DNA of 64,000 bases, from the NCBI RefSeq assembly GCF_018130785.1, contig NZ_JAFCJT010000005.1, positions 282,091-346,090 on the forward strand, in the 5' to 3' direction. Source of the DNA: Bradyrhizobium liaoningense. Its GTDB lineage: Bacteria; Pseudomonadota; Alphaproteobacteria; Rhizobiales; Xanthobacteraceae. The notes under the pieces are model-generated. The model was not told where the DNA came from. It did no database searches and worked only from the letters and a program-made list of their open reading frames with translations. Made by a program: the position numbers and the translations under genes. Of the stretch, positions 13,025 through 22,508 are shown piece by piece. The first letter of the stretch is position 1; each line of letters begins with the position of its first letter.

Positions 13025-14148
13025 CGCAGCGTCTGGTACAGGCGATGCAGCAGCCGCGCGCGCGGTTCGAGCGACGAAACGTAAAGCTGCTCATAGTGGG
13101 TGTGTGCGCCCTTGCCGTCGACGCCGAGTCCGTCGAGCGTTGCGGTGTGCGCGGCGGTGAAATTGCCGTCCGAGCCGCCGCCGGTGTGGGTGTCGACCAG
13201 CTCGAAGCCGATCTCGGCGGCGAGCGACTTCGCATGTTCGTACAACGAGGCGCCTGCATTGCTCTTCTCGTAGGGCGGACGATTGAGCCCGCCCGTGACC
13301 TTGACGGTGACGCCATCCGTCTTCGATGTCAGCCCGAGGATCTTGCCGACGAACTCTTCCGCGTCGGCAAAGCCTGGCACGCGCAGGTCGATTTCGGCAT
13401 GGGCTTCTTCCGGCGTGACGTTGGGGCGCGTGCCGCCGCGCGCCACGCCGACATTCACCGTGACGCCGCGCGCCAGATCGTTCATCCCTTCCAGCGCCAG
13501 GATGACGTTGGCAAGCTCGCGGATCGCGCTGCGTCCATCCTGGGGCCGCGTGCCGGCATGTGCGGGCACGCCCTTGATGAATACTTCGAAGCGCCCGACG
13601 CCCTTGCGTCCGGTGACGATCTTGCCGCCGTCGCGCGCCGGCTCCGTCACCAGCACGTATTTGGCCTTGCGCCCTTCCGTTTCGATCAGCGTGCGCGAGG
13701 TGGGGCTGCCGATCTCCTCGTCGGAGGTGAAGACGTGCGTGATGCCGAGCGGCGAGCGGTCGCCGGCGGCGCAGAGCGCGCGAAAGGCGTGATGGGCGAT
13801 ATAGGCGCCACCCTTCATGTCGTAGATGCCGGGACCGAACGCGCTGTCGCCTTCGACCTTGAACGGCAGGCGCTCGATGAATCCCATGGGATGAACGGTA
13901 TCGAGGTGGCTCAGCACCAGGATGCCCGGCCGGTCCTGGCCCCAGGTCGAGCGCGCAACGAGATGATCGCCGCAGCCATCGACGCCGGCGACGCGCTCGA
14001 GCGCAACCGGCAGATCGCGGTATTGCTCCGCGACCATGGAGACCAGCTTGTTGACCTGTTCAGGTGTGTCCGTCGGCGTCTCGATCTCCACCCAGCGGCG
14101 GATGCCATCGAGAATAGTTTGAGAATCGAACCAATTGGATTTGGTCAT
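13021..14148 (-). CDS. M20 family metallopeptidase (carboxypeptidase-like)
   Basis: The 375-residue protein has the di-zinc M20 pattern: LSHLDTVHP supplies His and Asp, GIYDMKGG the bridging Asp, and TSDEEIGSP the catalytic Glu pair. THTGGGSDGNF provides later ligands. A dimerisation domain lies in the middle (VPAHAGTRP onward). The closest known relatives are glutamate carboxypeptidase-like enzymes that cut amino-acid conjugates or peptides, but substrate cannot be read from the sequence. No signal peptide is visible with the MTKSNWFDSQ start. It sits where metK is usually found in related genomes, between the HTH gene and trmB. Confidence 0.88.
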   Translation of the reverse strand: MTKSNWFDSQTILDGIRRWVEIETPTDTPEQVNKLVSMVAEQYRDLPVALERVAGVDGCGDHLVARSTWGQDRPGILVLSHLDTVHPMGFIERLPFKVEGDSAFGPGIYDMKGGAYIAHHAFRALCAAGDRSPLGITHVFTSDEEIGSPTSRTLIETEGRKAKYVLVTEPARDGGKIVTGRKGVGRFEVFIKGVPAHAGTRPQDGRSAIRELANVILALEGMNDLARGVTVNVGVARGGTRPNVTPEEAHAEIDLRVPGFADAEEFVGKILGLTSKTDGVTVKVTGGLNRPPYEKSNAGASLYEHAKSLAAEIGFELVDTHTGGGSDGNFTAAHTATLDGLGVDGKGAHTHYEQLYVSSLEPRARLLHRLYQTLR

Positions 14149-14263
14149 GAACGCATCTGTGCCTTTGAACCCCATCATCGAAGCGGGCGCGCACTAAAAC
14201 GCGGCCGCAAATGACGACATAGGCCAGATTTGACGCAGCCTCAAATCGGATTGAGCCGTCGCG

Positions 14264-14677
14264 TCACCGTTTGTCGGGACCTTCGCGGGCGGCGATCTGC
14301 TCGACGAGATCGACGATCGAGCGGCGCATCTTCGAATCAGTGATTCGGGTGAATGCCTTGGTCAAAGCGAGACCTTCGGAGGTCGCGAGGAAGTCCGAGA
14401 CGTAGGAAGGCGAGGCGCCTTCGGCGAAGCCGTCCGGGCCAGCTACGCCGCTCGGTCCGCCCTCGAACAGAAACGACACCGGCACCTGGAGAATCTCGGC
14501 GATCTGCTGGATACGACTCGCGCCGACGCGATTCGTGCCCTTCTCGTACTTCTGGATCTGCTGGAACGTCAGGCCCAAAGCTTCACCGAGCTTTTCCTGA
14601 CTCATGCCCAACATGATGCGGCGCATGCGCACGCGGCTGCCGACATATTTGTCAACAGGGTTGGGCGCTTTCGACAT
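14264..14677 (-). CDS. XRE-type helix-turn-helix regulator (PhrR-like)
   Basis: The 137-residue protein has a Cro/CI-type DNA-binding domain: RRIMLGMSQEKLGEALGLTF and IQKYEKGTNRVGASRIQQIA (about residues 20-62). A C-terminal helical part follows. GGAGG lies nine bases ahead of the ATG at MSKAPNP. In rhizobia the lnt-linked relative is called PhrR and was reported as acid-responsive; whether this copy acts the same way is unknown. A 215-bp gap after lnt probably holds its own promoter. Confidence 0.88.
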   Translation of the reverse strand: MSKAPNPVDKYVGSRVRMRRIMLGMSQEKLGEALGLTFQQIQKYEKGTNRVGASRIQQIAEILQVPVSFLFEGGPSGVAGPDGFAEGASPSYVSDFLATSEGLALTKAFTRITDSKMRRSIVDLVEQIAAREGPDKR

Positions 14678-14892
14678 TTCCTCAGCCTCCAAACACCACC
14701 TTCAGCGCAATCGACTGGAATGCCTCAGGTGCCAGCATCGTCAAAATCAAACCCTGTTATTGGGAAACATTGCGGAGAAATTTAGCAACGCCCACTGTCT
14801 TTCGCAGCGGATGCAGAATGAGGAACCCGCGTGCAGTCTGTCAACCGTGGGACTACGGTTGTCAAAGGATTCCGGCGGCGGCGAGGGCGTGA

Positions 14893-16506
14893 TCAGGGGT
14901 GCCGTTTGGCAACACGTCGGCGGACCGCCAGAATCACCGCCAGCGCAACGAGCATGGCTGCGGGCACATCGCCTACCCGCGCATAGACGGTCGGCGGTAT
15001 TGCGGCGGGCAGGCTTGCATCCAAAATGCCTTCGACGCCGAGGCCGAGGCTGGCAACGGTTCGTCCCACCGGATCGATCACAGCGGAGATGCCGGTATTG
15101 GCGGACCGGACCAGCGGCAATCCGAGTTCGATCGCGCGCATCCGGGCCTGCTCGAGATGCTGATAGGGACCGGTCGAGATGCCGAACCAACCGTCATTGG
15201 TGAGGTTCACGATCCATCCCGGACGCTCATTGCGGCCAGCCACCTCGCCGGGAAAGATTGCTTCGTAGCATATCAGCGGCAGCGCGGACGGCGCGCCGGG
15301 CACCGGCAGCGCATGTCGCACGGTGCCGGGAATGAAGCCGCCGCGGACGCGCGTGAGTTGCTCGAAGCCGAGCTTCTCCATCAGGCCCTGGTAGGGCAGG
15401 AATTCGCCGAACGGCACGAGGTGCAGCTTGTCGTAGACCGAGAGCACGCTGCCGTCGTGATCGATCACGTAGATCGAGTTGTAGGCGCGCGTGATCGGCG
15501 TGCCCCGCGGCAGTTCGGGGGCGCGGACCGAGCCCGTGATCAGCACCGTGCCCTTCGGCAAAAGCTCGGCGATCTGCGCCATCGCGTCGGCTTCGCGGGT
15601 CAGGAAGAACGGAAATGCGGATTCCGGCCAGATCAGGATGGTGGCGTCGCGCACGCCGGTCGATTGCGGCCCCGAGGCGCGATCCGACAGCGCCAGATAT
15701 TTCTTCATCACCTCCGCCTTGGCGGCGTAGTTGAATTTCGCGTCCTGCCGGAGGTCCGGCTGCATCAGGCGCAGCTTCGCGCCCGCGACCATGGTGGTCG
15801 GATGCAGCGACAGGCGGATCGCGCCGAAGATGCCCATGCCAATCAGAAGCGCAATCGCGGCAGCCGGCGCGCGCCAGGCCGGGCGGCGATCAGGCGTGCG
15901 GTCGATCAGCGCCGCGGGGCTTGCGAAGATCGCGACGCTGAGGAACGTCATGCCCCACAGGCCGATCAGCGACGCCGTCTGCGCCAGCGGCAGCGGCTCG
16001 GACAGGGCATAGCCGAACGCGTTCCAGGGGAAGCCGGTCAATGCGTGACCGCGCAGCCATTCGGCGACGGTGAGGCTCGCGGCGAGCGCGAGGATGCGCG
16101 TGGCATCCTTGGTCCAGAGCAGGCGGGCCAGCGCAAATCCGATTGCGGTGAAGATGGAGAGATAGGCCGGCAAGCCAAGCACGGCGAACGGCGTCAGCCA
16201 CGCGAACACATCGGCGTCGACGAAGAAGGCGTAGCCGATCCAGTAGAGGCCGGGGACGAAGTAGCCGAGCCCGAACCAATAGCCCGTCAGTGCCGCGGCG
16301 GGGACGCCGCCATATCGTCCGGCGCCCGCGCCGTCGATCAGCCAGACCAGCACCGGGAAGGTAATGAACAGCACCGGAAAGACATTGAACGGCGCCAGCG
16401 CCAGCACCGACAGCGCACCGCACCCCATCGCGACGAGCGCGCGCTTCCATCCCCAGGTGAGGATGATGGCAAGCGCAATCTGCCGAAGCCGTTGGAACAG
16501 GATCAC
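14893..16506 (-). CDS. lnt: Apolipoprotein N-acyltransferase
   Basis: Lnt adds the third acyl chain to lipoproteins at the periplasmic face of the inner membrane. About 200 N-terminal residues form several membrane helices. The nitrilase-like domain carries the Glu-Lys-Cys triad in IWPESAFPFF, YDKLHLVPFGEFLPYQG and LICYEAIFPGEV. Length (537) is normal. The start is GTG and overlaps the corC stop as GTGA, so expression is coupled to corC. Confidence 0.95.
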   Translation of the reverse strand: MILFQRLRQIALAIILTWGWKRALVAMGCGALSVLALAPFNVFPVLFITFPVLVWLIDGAGAGRYGGVPAAALTGYWFGLGYFVPGLYWIGYAFFVDADVFAWLTPFAVLGLPAYLSIFTAIGFALARLLWTKDATRILALAASLTVAEWLRGHALTGFPWNAFGYALSEPLPLAQTASLIGLWGMTFLSVAIFASPAALIDRTPDRRPAWRAPAAAIALLIGMGIFGAIRLSLHPTTMVAGAKLRLMQPDLRQDAKFNYAAKAEVMKKYLALSDRASGPQSTGVRDATILIWPESAFPFFLTREADAMAQIAELLPKGTVLITGSVRAPELPRGTPITRAYNSIYVIDHDGSVLSVYDKLHLVPFGEFLPYQGLMEKLGFEQLTRVRGGFIPGTVRHALPVPGAPSALPLICYEAIFPGEVAGRNERPGWIVNLTNDGWFGISTGPYQHLEQARMRAIELGLPLVRSANTGISAVIDPVGRTVASLGLGVEGILDASLPAAIPPTVYARVGDVPAAMLVALAVILAVRRRVAKRHP

Positions 16507-17621
16507 TGCGAGCCGGTCCCGTCGCTTGGCGGCGGGACGGGCGTGTCGCTGGAAGGCGGTTGACCGCTCTCCGGCGGGGCCTCGCGGCGGCGGCTCTCGC
16601 GCTGGGTGCGCGGCGCGGGCCGTTCCTTGCGCGTCGAGATGCGCAGCCGCTTGACGCGGCGCGGATCGGCATCGAGCACCTCGACCTCGTAATTGCCGGG
16701 GCCCGAGATCACCTCGCCGCGCACCGGCAGGCGGCCGACGTGGCTGACGAGATAGCCGCCGAGCGTCTCGACTTCCTCGCCGGCCTCGCCGGTGACGAAG
16801 TCCTCGCCGATCACCGTGCGAACGTCGTCGAGGCTGGCGCGGGCATCGGCGATGAAGGCGTTGTCGGGCAGCCGCACGATCGAGGGCGGCTCGTCGCTGT
16901 CGTGCTCGTCGTCGATCTCGCCGACGATCTGCTCGACGATGTCCTCCAGCGAAACCAGCCCGTCACTGCCGCCATATTCGTCGACCACCAGCGCCAGATG
17001 AATGCGCGTGGCCTGCATCTGCGCCAGCAGGTCGATCGCCCGCATCGACGGTGGCACGTAGAGCAGCTTGCGGATGATGCGCGCATCCTGCAGCGGCAAT
17101 GCCAGATCAACCGTACGCAGGTCGAGGCCGGCCGGCAGCGGCTTCTTGCGCTTGGTCTTCGTGGCCTCCGACACCCGCGCGCGCACGGTCATGAAAGCGA
17201 GCAGATCACGGATGTGGACGATGCCGACGGGATCGTCCAGCGTCTCGTTGTAGACGACGAGGCGCGAATGGCCGGCGCTTTCGAAGCGGTCCATCAACTC
17301 GCCGAGCGGGATGTCGCGCTTCACCGCGATGATGTCGGCGCGATGCACCATGACGTCGGCGATGCGGCGCTCGTGCAGACCGAGGATGTTGCGCAACATG
17401 GTGCGCTCGACGGTCGAAAAGCCGGTGTCGTCAGGCGTCGTGGCGTCGAGCACGACCTGGAGATCGTCGCGCACCGATCCCGCCTTCCAGCCGAACAGGG
17501 TGCGAATGGCACGCAGCAGCCAGCCTTCCGCGGTCGGGCGCATCACCTCGCCGGATGTCACCACGACCGGCAAATTGGCGGTATTGCGCGGATTGTCGTG
17601 AATTGGGTCGGAATCGGGCAT
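16503..17621 (-). CDS. CorC/HlyC family CBS-domain protein (YbeX type)
   Basis: The 372-residue protein has two CBS repeats (VMVHRADIIAVKRDIPLGEL and YVPPSMRAIDLLAQM onward, about 110-240) and a C-terminal CorC/HlyC domain with FIADARASLDDVRTVIG and GEEVETLGGYLVSHVGRLP. It has no membrane helices, so it is the soluble YbeX form linked to ribosome or magnesium homeostasis in other bacteria. The tail is Arg/Pro/Ser-rich. I use the ATG at MPDSDPIHDN, one base after the ybeY stop, not the longer frame through ybeY. Confidence 0.9.
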   Translation of the reverse strand: MPDSDPIHDNPRNTANLPVVVTSGEVMRPTAEGWLLRAIRTLFGWKAGSVRDDLQVVLDATTPDDTGFSTVERTMLRNILGLHERRIADVMVHRADIIAVKRDIPLGELMDRFESAGHSRLVVYNETLDDPVGIVHIRDLLAFMTVRARVSEATKTKRKKPLPAGLDLRTVDLALPLQDARIIRKLLYVPPSMRAIDLLAQMQATRIHLALVVDEYGGSDGLVSLEDIVEQIVGEIDDEHDSDEPPSIVRLPDNAFIADARASLDDVRTVIGEDFVTGEAGEEVETLGGYLVSHVGRLPVRGEVISGPGNYEVEVLDADPRRVKRLRISTRKERPAPRTQRESRRREAPPESGQPPSSDTPVPPPSDGTGSQ

Positions 17622-17622
17622 C

Positions 17623-18132
17623 TCAATGCGTCCCCGGGCGGTCTGCATAGGGATCGGGTATGCCGAGATGAGACAGGATCTCTCGTTCGAGCGCTTCCAT
17701 CTCCTCCGCGTCGCCATCGTCCTCGTGATCGTAGCCGATCAGGTGCAGGAAACCATGCACGGCGAGATGGCTCAAATGATGATCGAACGGCTTCTGTTCC
17801 TCGTCCGCCTCGCGACGCATGGTCTCGTAGGCGATCGCGATGTCGCCGAGCATGCGTGGCGCATCGCCGGGCTTCCACTCGCCCTCCGGCTGGAGCGCTG
17901 GAAACGACAGCACGTTGGTCGGCTTGTCGATGCCGCGCCAGTTGCTGTTGAGGGTGCGGATGCCGGCATCATCGGTCAGCATCACGGCCACTTCGGCGTC
18001 GGCAACGTCCTCGTCGACACTCTCGGCGGCGGCTGCCACCGCCCGCTGGATCACCGCTTCGAAATCGGGTTCGCGCTGCCAGCAATCGGCGACGACGAGG
18101 ACCTCGGTCATGGGAAGGTTTGGATGTGACAT
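17623..18132 (-). CDS. ybeY: Endoribonuclease YbeY
   Basis: YbeY is a zinc metalloprotein needed for 16S rRNA 3'-end maturation and ribosome quality control. The zinc motif H-G-x-x-H-x-x-x-G-x-D-H is seen in HLAVHGFLHLIGYDH (around residues 120-134), and LNSNWRGIDKPTNVLSFP is the conserved N-terminal block. Length of 169 residues is typical. An internal ATG seven codons in (MTEVLV) is an alternative start. It is followed immediately by corC and preceded by phoH. Confidence 0.95.
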   Translation of the reverse strand: MSHPNLPMTEVLVVADCWQREPDFEAVIQRAVAAAAESVDEDVADAEVAVMLTDDAGIRTLNSNWRGIDKPTNVLSFPALQPEGEWKPGDAPRMLGDIAIAYETMRREADEEQKPFDHHLSHLAVHGFLHLIGYDHEDDGDAEEMEALEREILSHLGIPDPYADRPGTH

Positions 18133-18193
18133 CTTGTTTGTTCGGAACGAATGGACGCCCTGTCCGCGTCCGTATGGTCCGGCTGTTGTCTCG

Positions 18194-19249
18194 TTACGAT
18201 TTACCGGTGGCCGGCCGCTGCGGCGAACTTTCGTAGGCGGCGACGATCCGCGCCACGAGCTCGTGGCGGATCACGTCCTCGGCTTTGAAATGAACTTGTG
18301 CAATGCCTTCGACGCCGCCCAGCAGGCGCGTTGCCTCGGCGAGACCCGAGGTCTGGCCGTTCGGCAGGTCGATCTGCGAGGGGTCGCCGGTCACGATCAT
18401 GCGGCTGTTCTCGCCGAGACGGGTCAAGAACATCTTCATCTGCATCGACGTGGTGTTCTGGGCCTCGTCCAGGATGATCGCGGCATTGGTCAGCGTGCGG
18501 CCGCGCATGAAGGCAAGCGGCGCGATCTCGATCTCGCCGGTCTGGAGCGCGCGCTCGACGATGCGCGCGTCCATGAGGTCGTAAAGCGCGTCGTAGATCG
18601 GACGCAGATAGGGATCGACCTTCTCGCGGAGATCGCCGGGCAAAAAGCCGAGCCGCTCGCCGGCCTCGACCGCCGGACGTGACAGGATGATCTTGTCGAC
18701 TTCCTTGCGCTCGAACAGCTGCGCGGCATGCGCGACCGCGAGCCAGGTCTTGCCGGTGCCGGCGGGGCCGATGCCGAACACCAGCTCGTGACGCTTCAGC
18801 GCTCGGATGTAGGAATCCTGCGCTGCGGTGCGTGCCCGCACCGGGCGCTTGCGCAGGTTGATGCTGTCGAAGGTGGATTTGACCGATTTGGCGTCGAATT
18901 CGAACAGGGAGCCCTGGGCGATCACGGCGCGAATCGCGCCTTCGACCTCGCCCTGGTCGAGATCCTGCCCTTTCACGGCCTGCGCGTAGAGTGTCTCCAG
19001 CACGCGGCGCGCGGCGTCGCAGCCGTCGCGTGTGCCGCCGATGGTGATGTGGTTGCCCTTGGAGTCGACCACGACGCCGAGCCGCCGCTCGATCTGCGCG
19101 AGATTCTGGCCGTAGGGGCCGACCAGCGCGGAAGCGGCGCGATTGTCGTCGAAATCGATGACGACCTGGGTCTCGGGCGGAACTTGCATGTCGCGGTCAA
19201 ATTTGCGGCTGGGAGCGAACGAAGACGAATCCGATGCGCTTTTTGGCAA
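18194..19249 (-). CDS. phoH: PhoH-like ATPase
   Basis: The product has a KH-like N-terminal segment (GPYGQNLAQIERRLGVVV) and an ATPase core with Walker A GPAGTGKTWLAV (around residue 165), Walker B IILDEAQNT, and GDPSQIDLP. PhoH proteins are predicted RNA helicase/ATPases often linked to YbeY. I choose a TTG start (LPKSASDSSS) because GGAG lies nine bases upstream and it begins four bases after the miaB stop. The first in-frame ATG (MQVPPETQ) would drop twenty residues. Confidence 0.92.
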   Translation of the reverse strand: MPKSASDSSSFAPSRKFDRDMQVPPETQVVIDFDDNRAASALVGPYGQNLAQIERRLGVVVDSKGNHITIGGTRDGCDAARRVLETLYAQAVKGQDLDQGEVEGAIRAVIAQGSLFEFDAKSVKSTFDSINLRKRPVRARTAAQDSYIRALKRHELVFGIGPAGTGKTWLAVAHAAQLFERKEVDKIILSRPAVEAGERLGFLPGDLREKVDPYLRPIYDALYDLMDARIVERALQTGEIEIAPLAFMRGRTLTNAAIILDEAQNTTSMQMKMFLTRLGENSRMIVTGDPSQIDLPNGQTSGLAEATRLLGGVEGIAQVHFKAEDVIRHELVARIVAAYESSPQRPATGKS

Positions 19250-19253
19250 GGGT

Positions 19254-20651
19254 TCAGGCTCCAATGGCGATTTGCGATAAAGCGGGCTCGCGCGCCGCGT
19301 GCGGTGTCACGAGCTCACCGAGAAAACTATAGCGTTCGAGGCTGTCGATCCGGACCGGCAGGATCTGTCCGATAATGTCGGGCGAGGCCATCACATGCGC
19401 AGGCTGGAGGAAGGCGGTGCGGCCGACGATCTGGCCCTCCTTGCGGGCCGGACGCTCGAACAGCACATCGACCGTTGAGCCAATCGCAGCCTTGTTGAAG
19501 GCCGATTGCTGGCTGTCGATCAGTTCCTGGAGCCGCTCCAATCGCTGGTCCATCTCGGCGGGGGACACCGTCTCCTGCATATCCGCGGCCGGCGTTCCCG
19601 GCCGGGCGGAATATTTGAACGAATACGCCGCAGCGTAGCCGATTTGCGTGACAAGCGCGAGGGTGGCGAGAAAATCTTGCTCGCTTTCGCCGGGGAAGCC
19701 CACGATAAAATCCGATGAAAAAGCAATGTCTTGGCGCGCGGCCCGGAAACGGTCGATGACACGCCGATAATCATCGGCGGTATGTTTCCGGTTCATGGCG
19801 GCCAGAATCCGGTCCGAACCCGATTGCACCGGCAGGTGCACGAACGGCATCAGCTCGCCGAGATCGCGATGGGCTGCAATCAAACTGTCATCGACGTCGC
19901 GGGGATGGCTGGTCGAATAGCGCAGTCGCGCGATGCCGGGGATTTTCGCCAGATGCTCGAGCAGCCGGCCGAGCGGCCAGCTTTTTCCGTCCGGCCCCTC
20001 GCCATGATAGGCGTTGACGTTCTGCCCGATCAGCGTGAGCTCGCGCACGCCATTGTCGGCGAGCCGCTTCACGTCGTCGACGATCTTGGCGACCGGCCGC
20101 GAGACTTCCGAACCACGCGTGTAGGGCACGACGCAGAAGGTGCAGAACTTGTCGCAGCCTTCCTGCACTGTGACGAAAGCGGAAATGCCGCGCGCGCGGA
20201 TCGCGTCGGGTTTTGGCTGGGCGAGGAAGCCGAACTTGTCGGCGGCGGGAAACTCGGTCTCGATCGCGCGGCCTTCGTCGCCGGCGCGCTTCAACAGCTC
20301 GGGCAAATGATGATAGCTCTGCGGGCCGACCACGACGTCGACCACCGGCGCGCGGCGCACGATCTCCTCGCCCTCGGCCTGCGCTACGCAGCCCGCGACC
20401 GCGATCTGCATCGCACGGCCCCCGCGCGCGGCCTCGTCCTTGGCGACGCGCAGGCGGCCGAGCTCGGAATAGACCTTTTCGGAGGCCTTCTCGCGGATAT
20501 GGCAGGTGTTGAGGATGACGAGGTCAGCGTCCTCCGCGCTGGCCGTCTCCACGAATCCTTCCGGAGCCAGTGTGTCCACCATGCGCTGGGCATCGTAGAC
20601 GTTCATCTGGCAGCCATATGATTTGATGTGCAGCTTGCGCGGCGGCTTCAT
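19254..20651 (-). CDS. miaB: tRNA-2-methylthio-N6-dimethylallyladenosine synthase MiaB
   Basis: MiaB is a radical-SAM enzyme that adds the methylthio group at A37 of tRNAs reading UNN codons. The three N-terminal cluster cysteines lie in [20 protein letters not shown] and [10 protein letters not shown]. The radical-SAM motif is [16 protein letters not shown] (around 160), and a TRAM domain is at the C-terminus. The start is ATG and the length of 465 is normal. A repeat-containing gap of 192 bp separates it from the HAD gene upstream. Confidence 0.96.
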   Translation of the reverse strand: MKPPRKLHIKSYGCQMNVYDAQRMVDTLAPEGFVETASAEDADLVILNTCHIREKASEKVYSELGRLRVAKDEAARGGRAMQIAVAGCVAQAEGEEIVRRAPVVDVVVGPQSYHHLPELLKRAGDEGRAIETEFPAADKFGFLAQPKPDAIRARGISAFVTVQEGCDKFCTFCVVPYTRGSEVSRPVAKIVDDVKRLADNGVRELTLIGQNVNAYHGEGPDGKSWPLGRLLEHLAKIPGIARLRYSTSHPRDVDDSLIAAHRDLGELMPFVHLPVQSGSDRILAAMNRKHTADDYRRVIDRFRAARQDIAFSSDFIVGFPGESEQDFLATLALVTQIGYAAAYSFKYSARPGTPAADMQETVSPAEMDQRLERLQELIDSQQSAFNKAAIGSTVDVLFERPARKEGQIVGRTAFLQPAHVMASPDIIGQILPVRIDSLERYSFLGELVTPHAAREPALSQIAIGA

Positions 20652-20734
20652 GGAACCCGGAATTGAGGTGGAGAACGGCCCTCAGATATAGGCTGGAGGG
20701 CCGAAAATCCAGCGATTGGGGGGCCCCAAACGGT

Positions 20735-20825
20735 ATTCCGGGGCGCCCAGAAGACGGGTGAACCCGGAATCCAGAGGTTTTGGCCCGAGATTCCGGGTTC
20801 ACGCGCGCCGCGCGTGCCCCGGAAT
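20735..20825. repeat. Nested palindromic repeat upstream of miaB
   Basis: Inner arms GTGAACCCGGAATC (20758-20771) and GATTCCGGGTTCAC (20789-20802) pair perfectly. Outer arms with ATTCCGGGGCGC and GTGCCCCGGAAT pair nearly so. It lies between the HAD stop and the miaB start and would be transcribed as leader. Confidence 0.7.
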
Positions 20826-20843
20826 GACGCCGAGGGGCCGAAA

Positions 20844-21524
20844 TCAGCCCGCCAGGGCGGTCGCTCCGACCCGCCGGACCAGCTCCGGCAGTTGCCGCAT
20901 ATCGTCGAACGTCAATGCGGCGCCGGCGGCCCGCAGCCGTTCGGCGTGACCCGGCGGGCAGTGGCTGCCGCCGTGAAAGCCAAGCACGGTCATGCCGGCG
21001 GCGTGCGCGCCTGTTACCCCGGGGACGCTGTCCTCGATCACAACACACCGTTCCGGCGCCGCTTTCATCTGCTCGGCGGCAAACAAAAACAGATCGGGCG
21101 CGGGCTTGCCGCGCGCGACCTGGCTTGCGGAAAAGATGTTCGGGGCGAGCAAGTCGTAGAGCCCGGCGCATGTCAGGCCGTGATGGATCTTCTCCGGCGT
21201 CCCGCTCGAGGCAACGCATTTCGGTAAGTTGATCGCAGCGATCGCCGCGGCGACATGAGTGATCGGTTGCAGATCGCTGGCGTAGAATTGCAGCGTGGCC
21301 GCGCTCACCTGCTGCTCCAGATCGTCGGGAAGGCTGCGGCCGATCTCCTGCTCGACCATCCGCCGTGCGTCTTTCTCGGAGACGCCGAGGAAGCGGACCA
21401 GCACCTGCTCCGACGTGATCGGATAGCCATGCCGCGTCAGCACGTCCGCATGCGCGCGACAGGAGATGACCTCGCTGTCCACGAGCACGCCGTCGCAATC
21501 GAAGATGATCAGTTCGACAGCCAC
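20844..21524 (-). CDS. HAD-superfamily phosphatase, beta-phosphoglucomutase-like
   Basis: The 226-residue protein has HAD motif I IIFDCDGVLVDSE at the N-terminus, motif II CVASSGTPEK, and motif III/IV with GKPAPDLFLFAAE and CVVIEDSVPGVTGAHAAG. A helical cap lies between motifs I and II. Substrate is not predictable: phosphosugars, phosphoglycolate and pyridoxal phosphate are all possible in this subfamily. The start is GTG, four bases past the fur stop. It interrupts the fur-miaB order. Confidence 0.88.
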   Translation of the reverse strand: MAVELIIFDCDGVLVDSEVISCRAHADVLTRHGYPITSEQVLVRFLGVSEKDARRMVEQEIGRSLPDDLEQQVSAATLQFYASDLQPITHVAAAIAAINLPKCVASSGTPEKIHHGLTCAGLYDLLAPNIFSASQVARGKPAPDLFLFAAEQMKAAPERCVVIEDSVPGVTGAHAAGMTVLGFHGGSHCPPGHAERLRAAGAALTFDDMRQLPELVRRVGATALAG

Positions 21525-21528
21525 TAGA

Positions 21529-21984
21529 TCAGGACGTCGGCTTGTCGTCGTCGAGCGGGACGCAATAGAGTTCGAGCCGATGGTCGACCAGCTTGTAGCC
21601 GAGCTTGCGGGCGATCTCCGCCTGGAGCTTCTCGATCTCCTCGGAGGTGAACTCGATCACCTTGCCGTCGCGCAGATTGATGAGGTGGTCGTGATGGCTG
21701 TCGCGCATCGTCTCGTAGCGCGCGCGGCCCTCGCGGAAATCATGGCGCTCGATGATGCCTGCATCCTCGAACAGCTTGACGGTGCGATACACGGTCGAGA
21801 TCGAGATCTTGTCGTCGACGGCGACACAGCGCCGGTAAAGTTCCTCGACGTCGGGATGGTCGACCGATTCCGCCAGCACGCGGGCGATGACGCGGCGCTG
21901 CTCGGTCATGCGCATGCCGGTGGCGGCGCAGCGCGCCTCGATGCCGGTCGCCTTGGAGGCGGAGGAAGGTTTAAGTCCAGTCAT
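21529..21984 (-). CDS. fur: Fur-family metalloregulator (Fur/Mur type)
   Basis: The protein has the Fur winged-helix domain (MRMTEQRRVIARVLAESVDH, SISTVYRTVKLFEDAGII) and the metal-binding centre around SHHDHLINLRDGKVIEF. It lacks the C-terminal CxxC zinc motifs of E. coli Fur. In Bradyrhizobium japonicum the homologue first called Fur was later described as the manganese-responsive Mur; the sequence type fits that group. I start at MTGLKPSS by comparison with the remembered Sinorhizobium Mur N-terminus. An ATG eleven codons upstream is also open. Confidence 0.88.
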   Translation of the reverse strand: MTGLKPSSASKATGIEARCAATGMRMTEQRRVIARVLAESVDHPDVEELYRRCVAVDDKISISTVYRTVKLFEDAGIIERHDFREGRARYETMRDSHHDHLINLRDGKVIEFTSEEIEKLQAEIARKLGYKLVDHRLELYCVPLDDDKPTS

Positions 21985-22022
21985 AGGGTGTCTGCCTGAC
22001 GGGGCGCTTTCTGCCATCAATG

Positions 22023-22508
22023 TTACGACAAGTCACGTCGCATCAGAAGTGCGTTCAATTGTTCCCCGTTGGGCTGCTTATAGTAGCGTTCGCGGCGCCC
22101 GACCACCATGAATCCGGCCCGATCGTAGAGCCGCCGCGCCGGCTGGTTATTTTCCTCGACTTCGAGAAATATTGTGCGCACGCCGCGTCCTGCGAGGTGG
22201 CCGAGATGTGTCATCAGCAGCGTGCGGGAAAGGCCGCGGCCGCGGTGAGCCTGGTCGACGGCGATGGAGAGGATTTCCGCTTCGTCCGCGCCGATCCGCG
22301 AGACCGCGAACCCGATTGTCTTGCGGCCGAGCCGCAACCGGTGCACGAGCGTGTTGTGCTCGCCGATCATGCCCTCGAACTCGGCTTCGCCCCAGCCGCG
22401 GGCAAAGGATTGTCCGTGCAACTGCGCCAGCCGTACGGCGTCGCGCGTGGACGCCGGCTCGACGGCGGCCGTGCCGCCGCGCCACCATTCCGAAAGCCAT
22501 CTCATCAT
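22023..22508 (-). CDS. rimI: Ribosomal-protein-alanine N-acetyltransferase RimI-like
   Basis: The GNAT fold is visible in SIAVDQAHRGRGLSRTLL (acetyl-CoA pyrophosphate loop, with R-G-x-G replaced by RGRGL) and FLEVEENNQPARRLYDRAGF. RimI acetylates the N-terminal alanine of uS18 in E. coli. The gene overlaps the tsaB stop (ATGATGA), a pairing seen in many bacteria. The start is one of two adjacent ATG codons; a longer upstream frame lies inside tsaB and is rejected. Confidence 0.92.
   Translation of the reverse strand: MMRWLSEWWRGGTAAVEPASTRDAVRLAQLHGQSFARGWGEAEFEGMIGEHNTLVHRLRLGRKTIGFAVSRIGADEAEILSIAVDQAHRGRGLSRTLLMTHLGHLAGRGVRTIFLEVEENNQPARRLYDRAGFMVVGRRERYYKQPNGEQLNALLMRRDLS

Noticed and set aside
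14149..14263. Possible SAM riboswitch before the M20 peptidase
   Set aside because: The gap is only 115 bp and shows no pseudoknot-like pairing; the expected downstream gene metK is absent.
14899..16563. 554-residue open frame antisense to lnt
   Set aside because: Full overlap with a gene that has an intact Glu-Lys-Cys triad, and biased Arg/Gly/Gln content.
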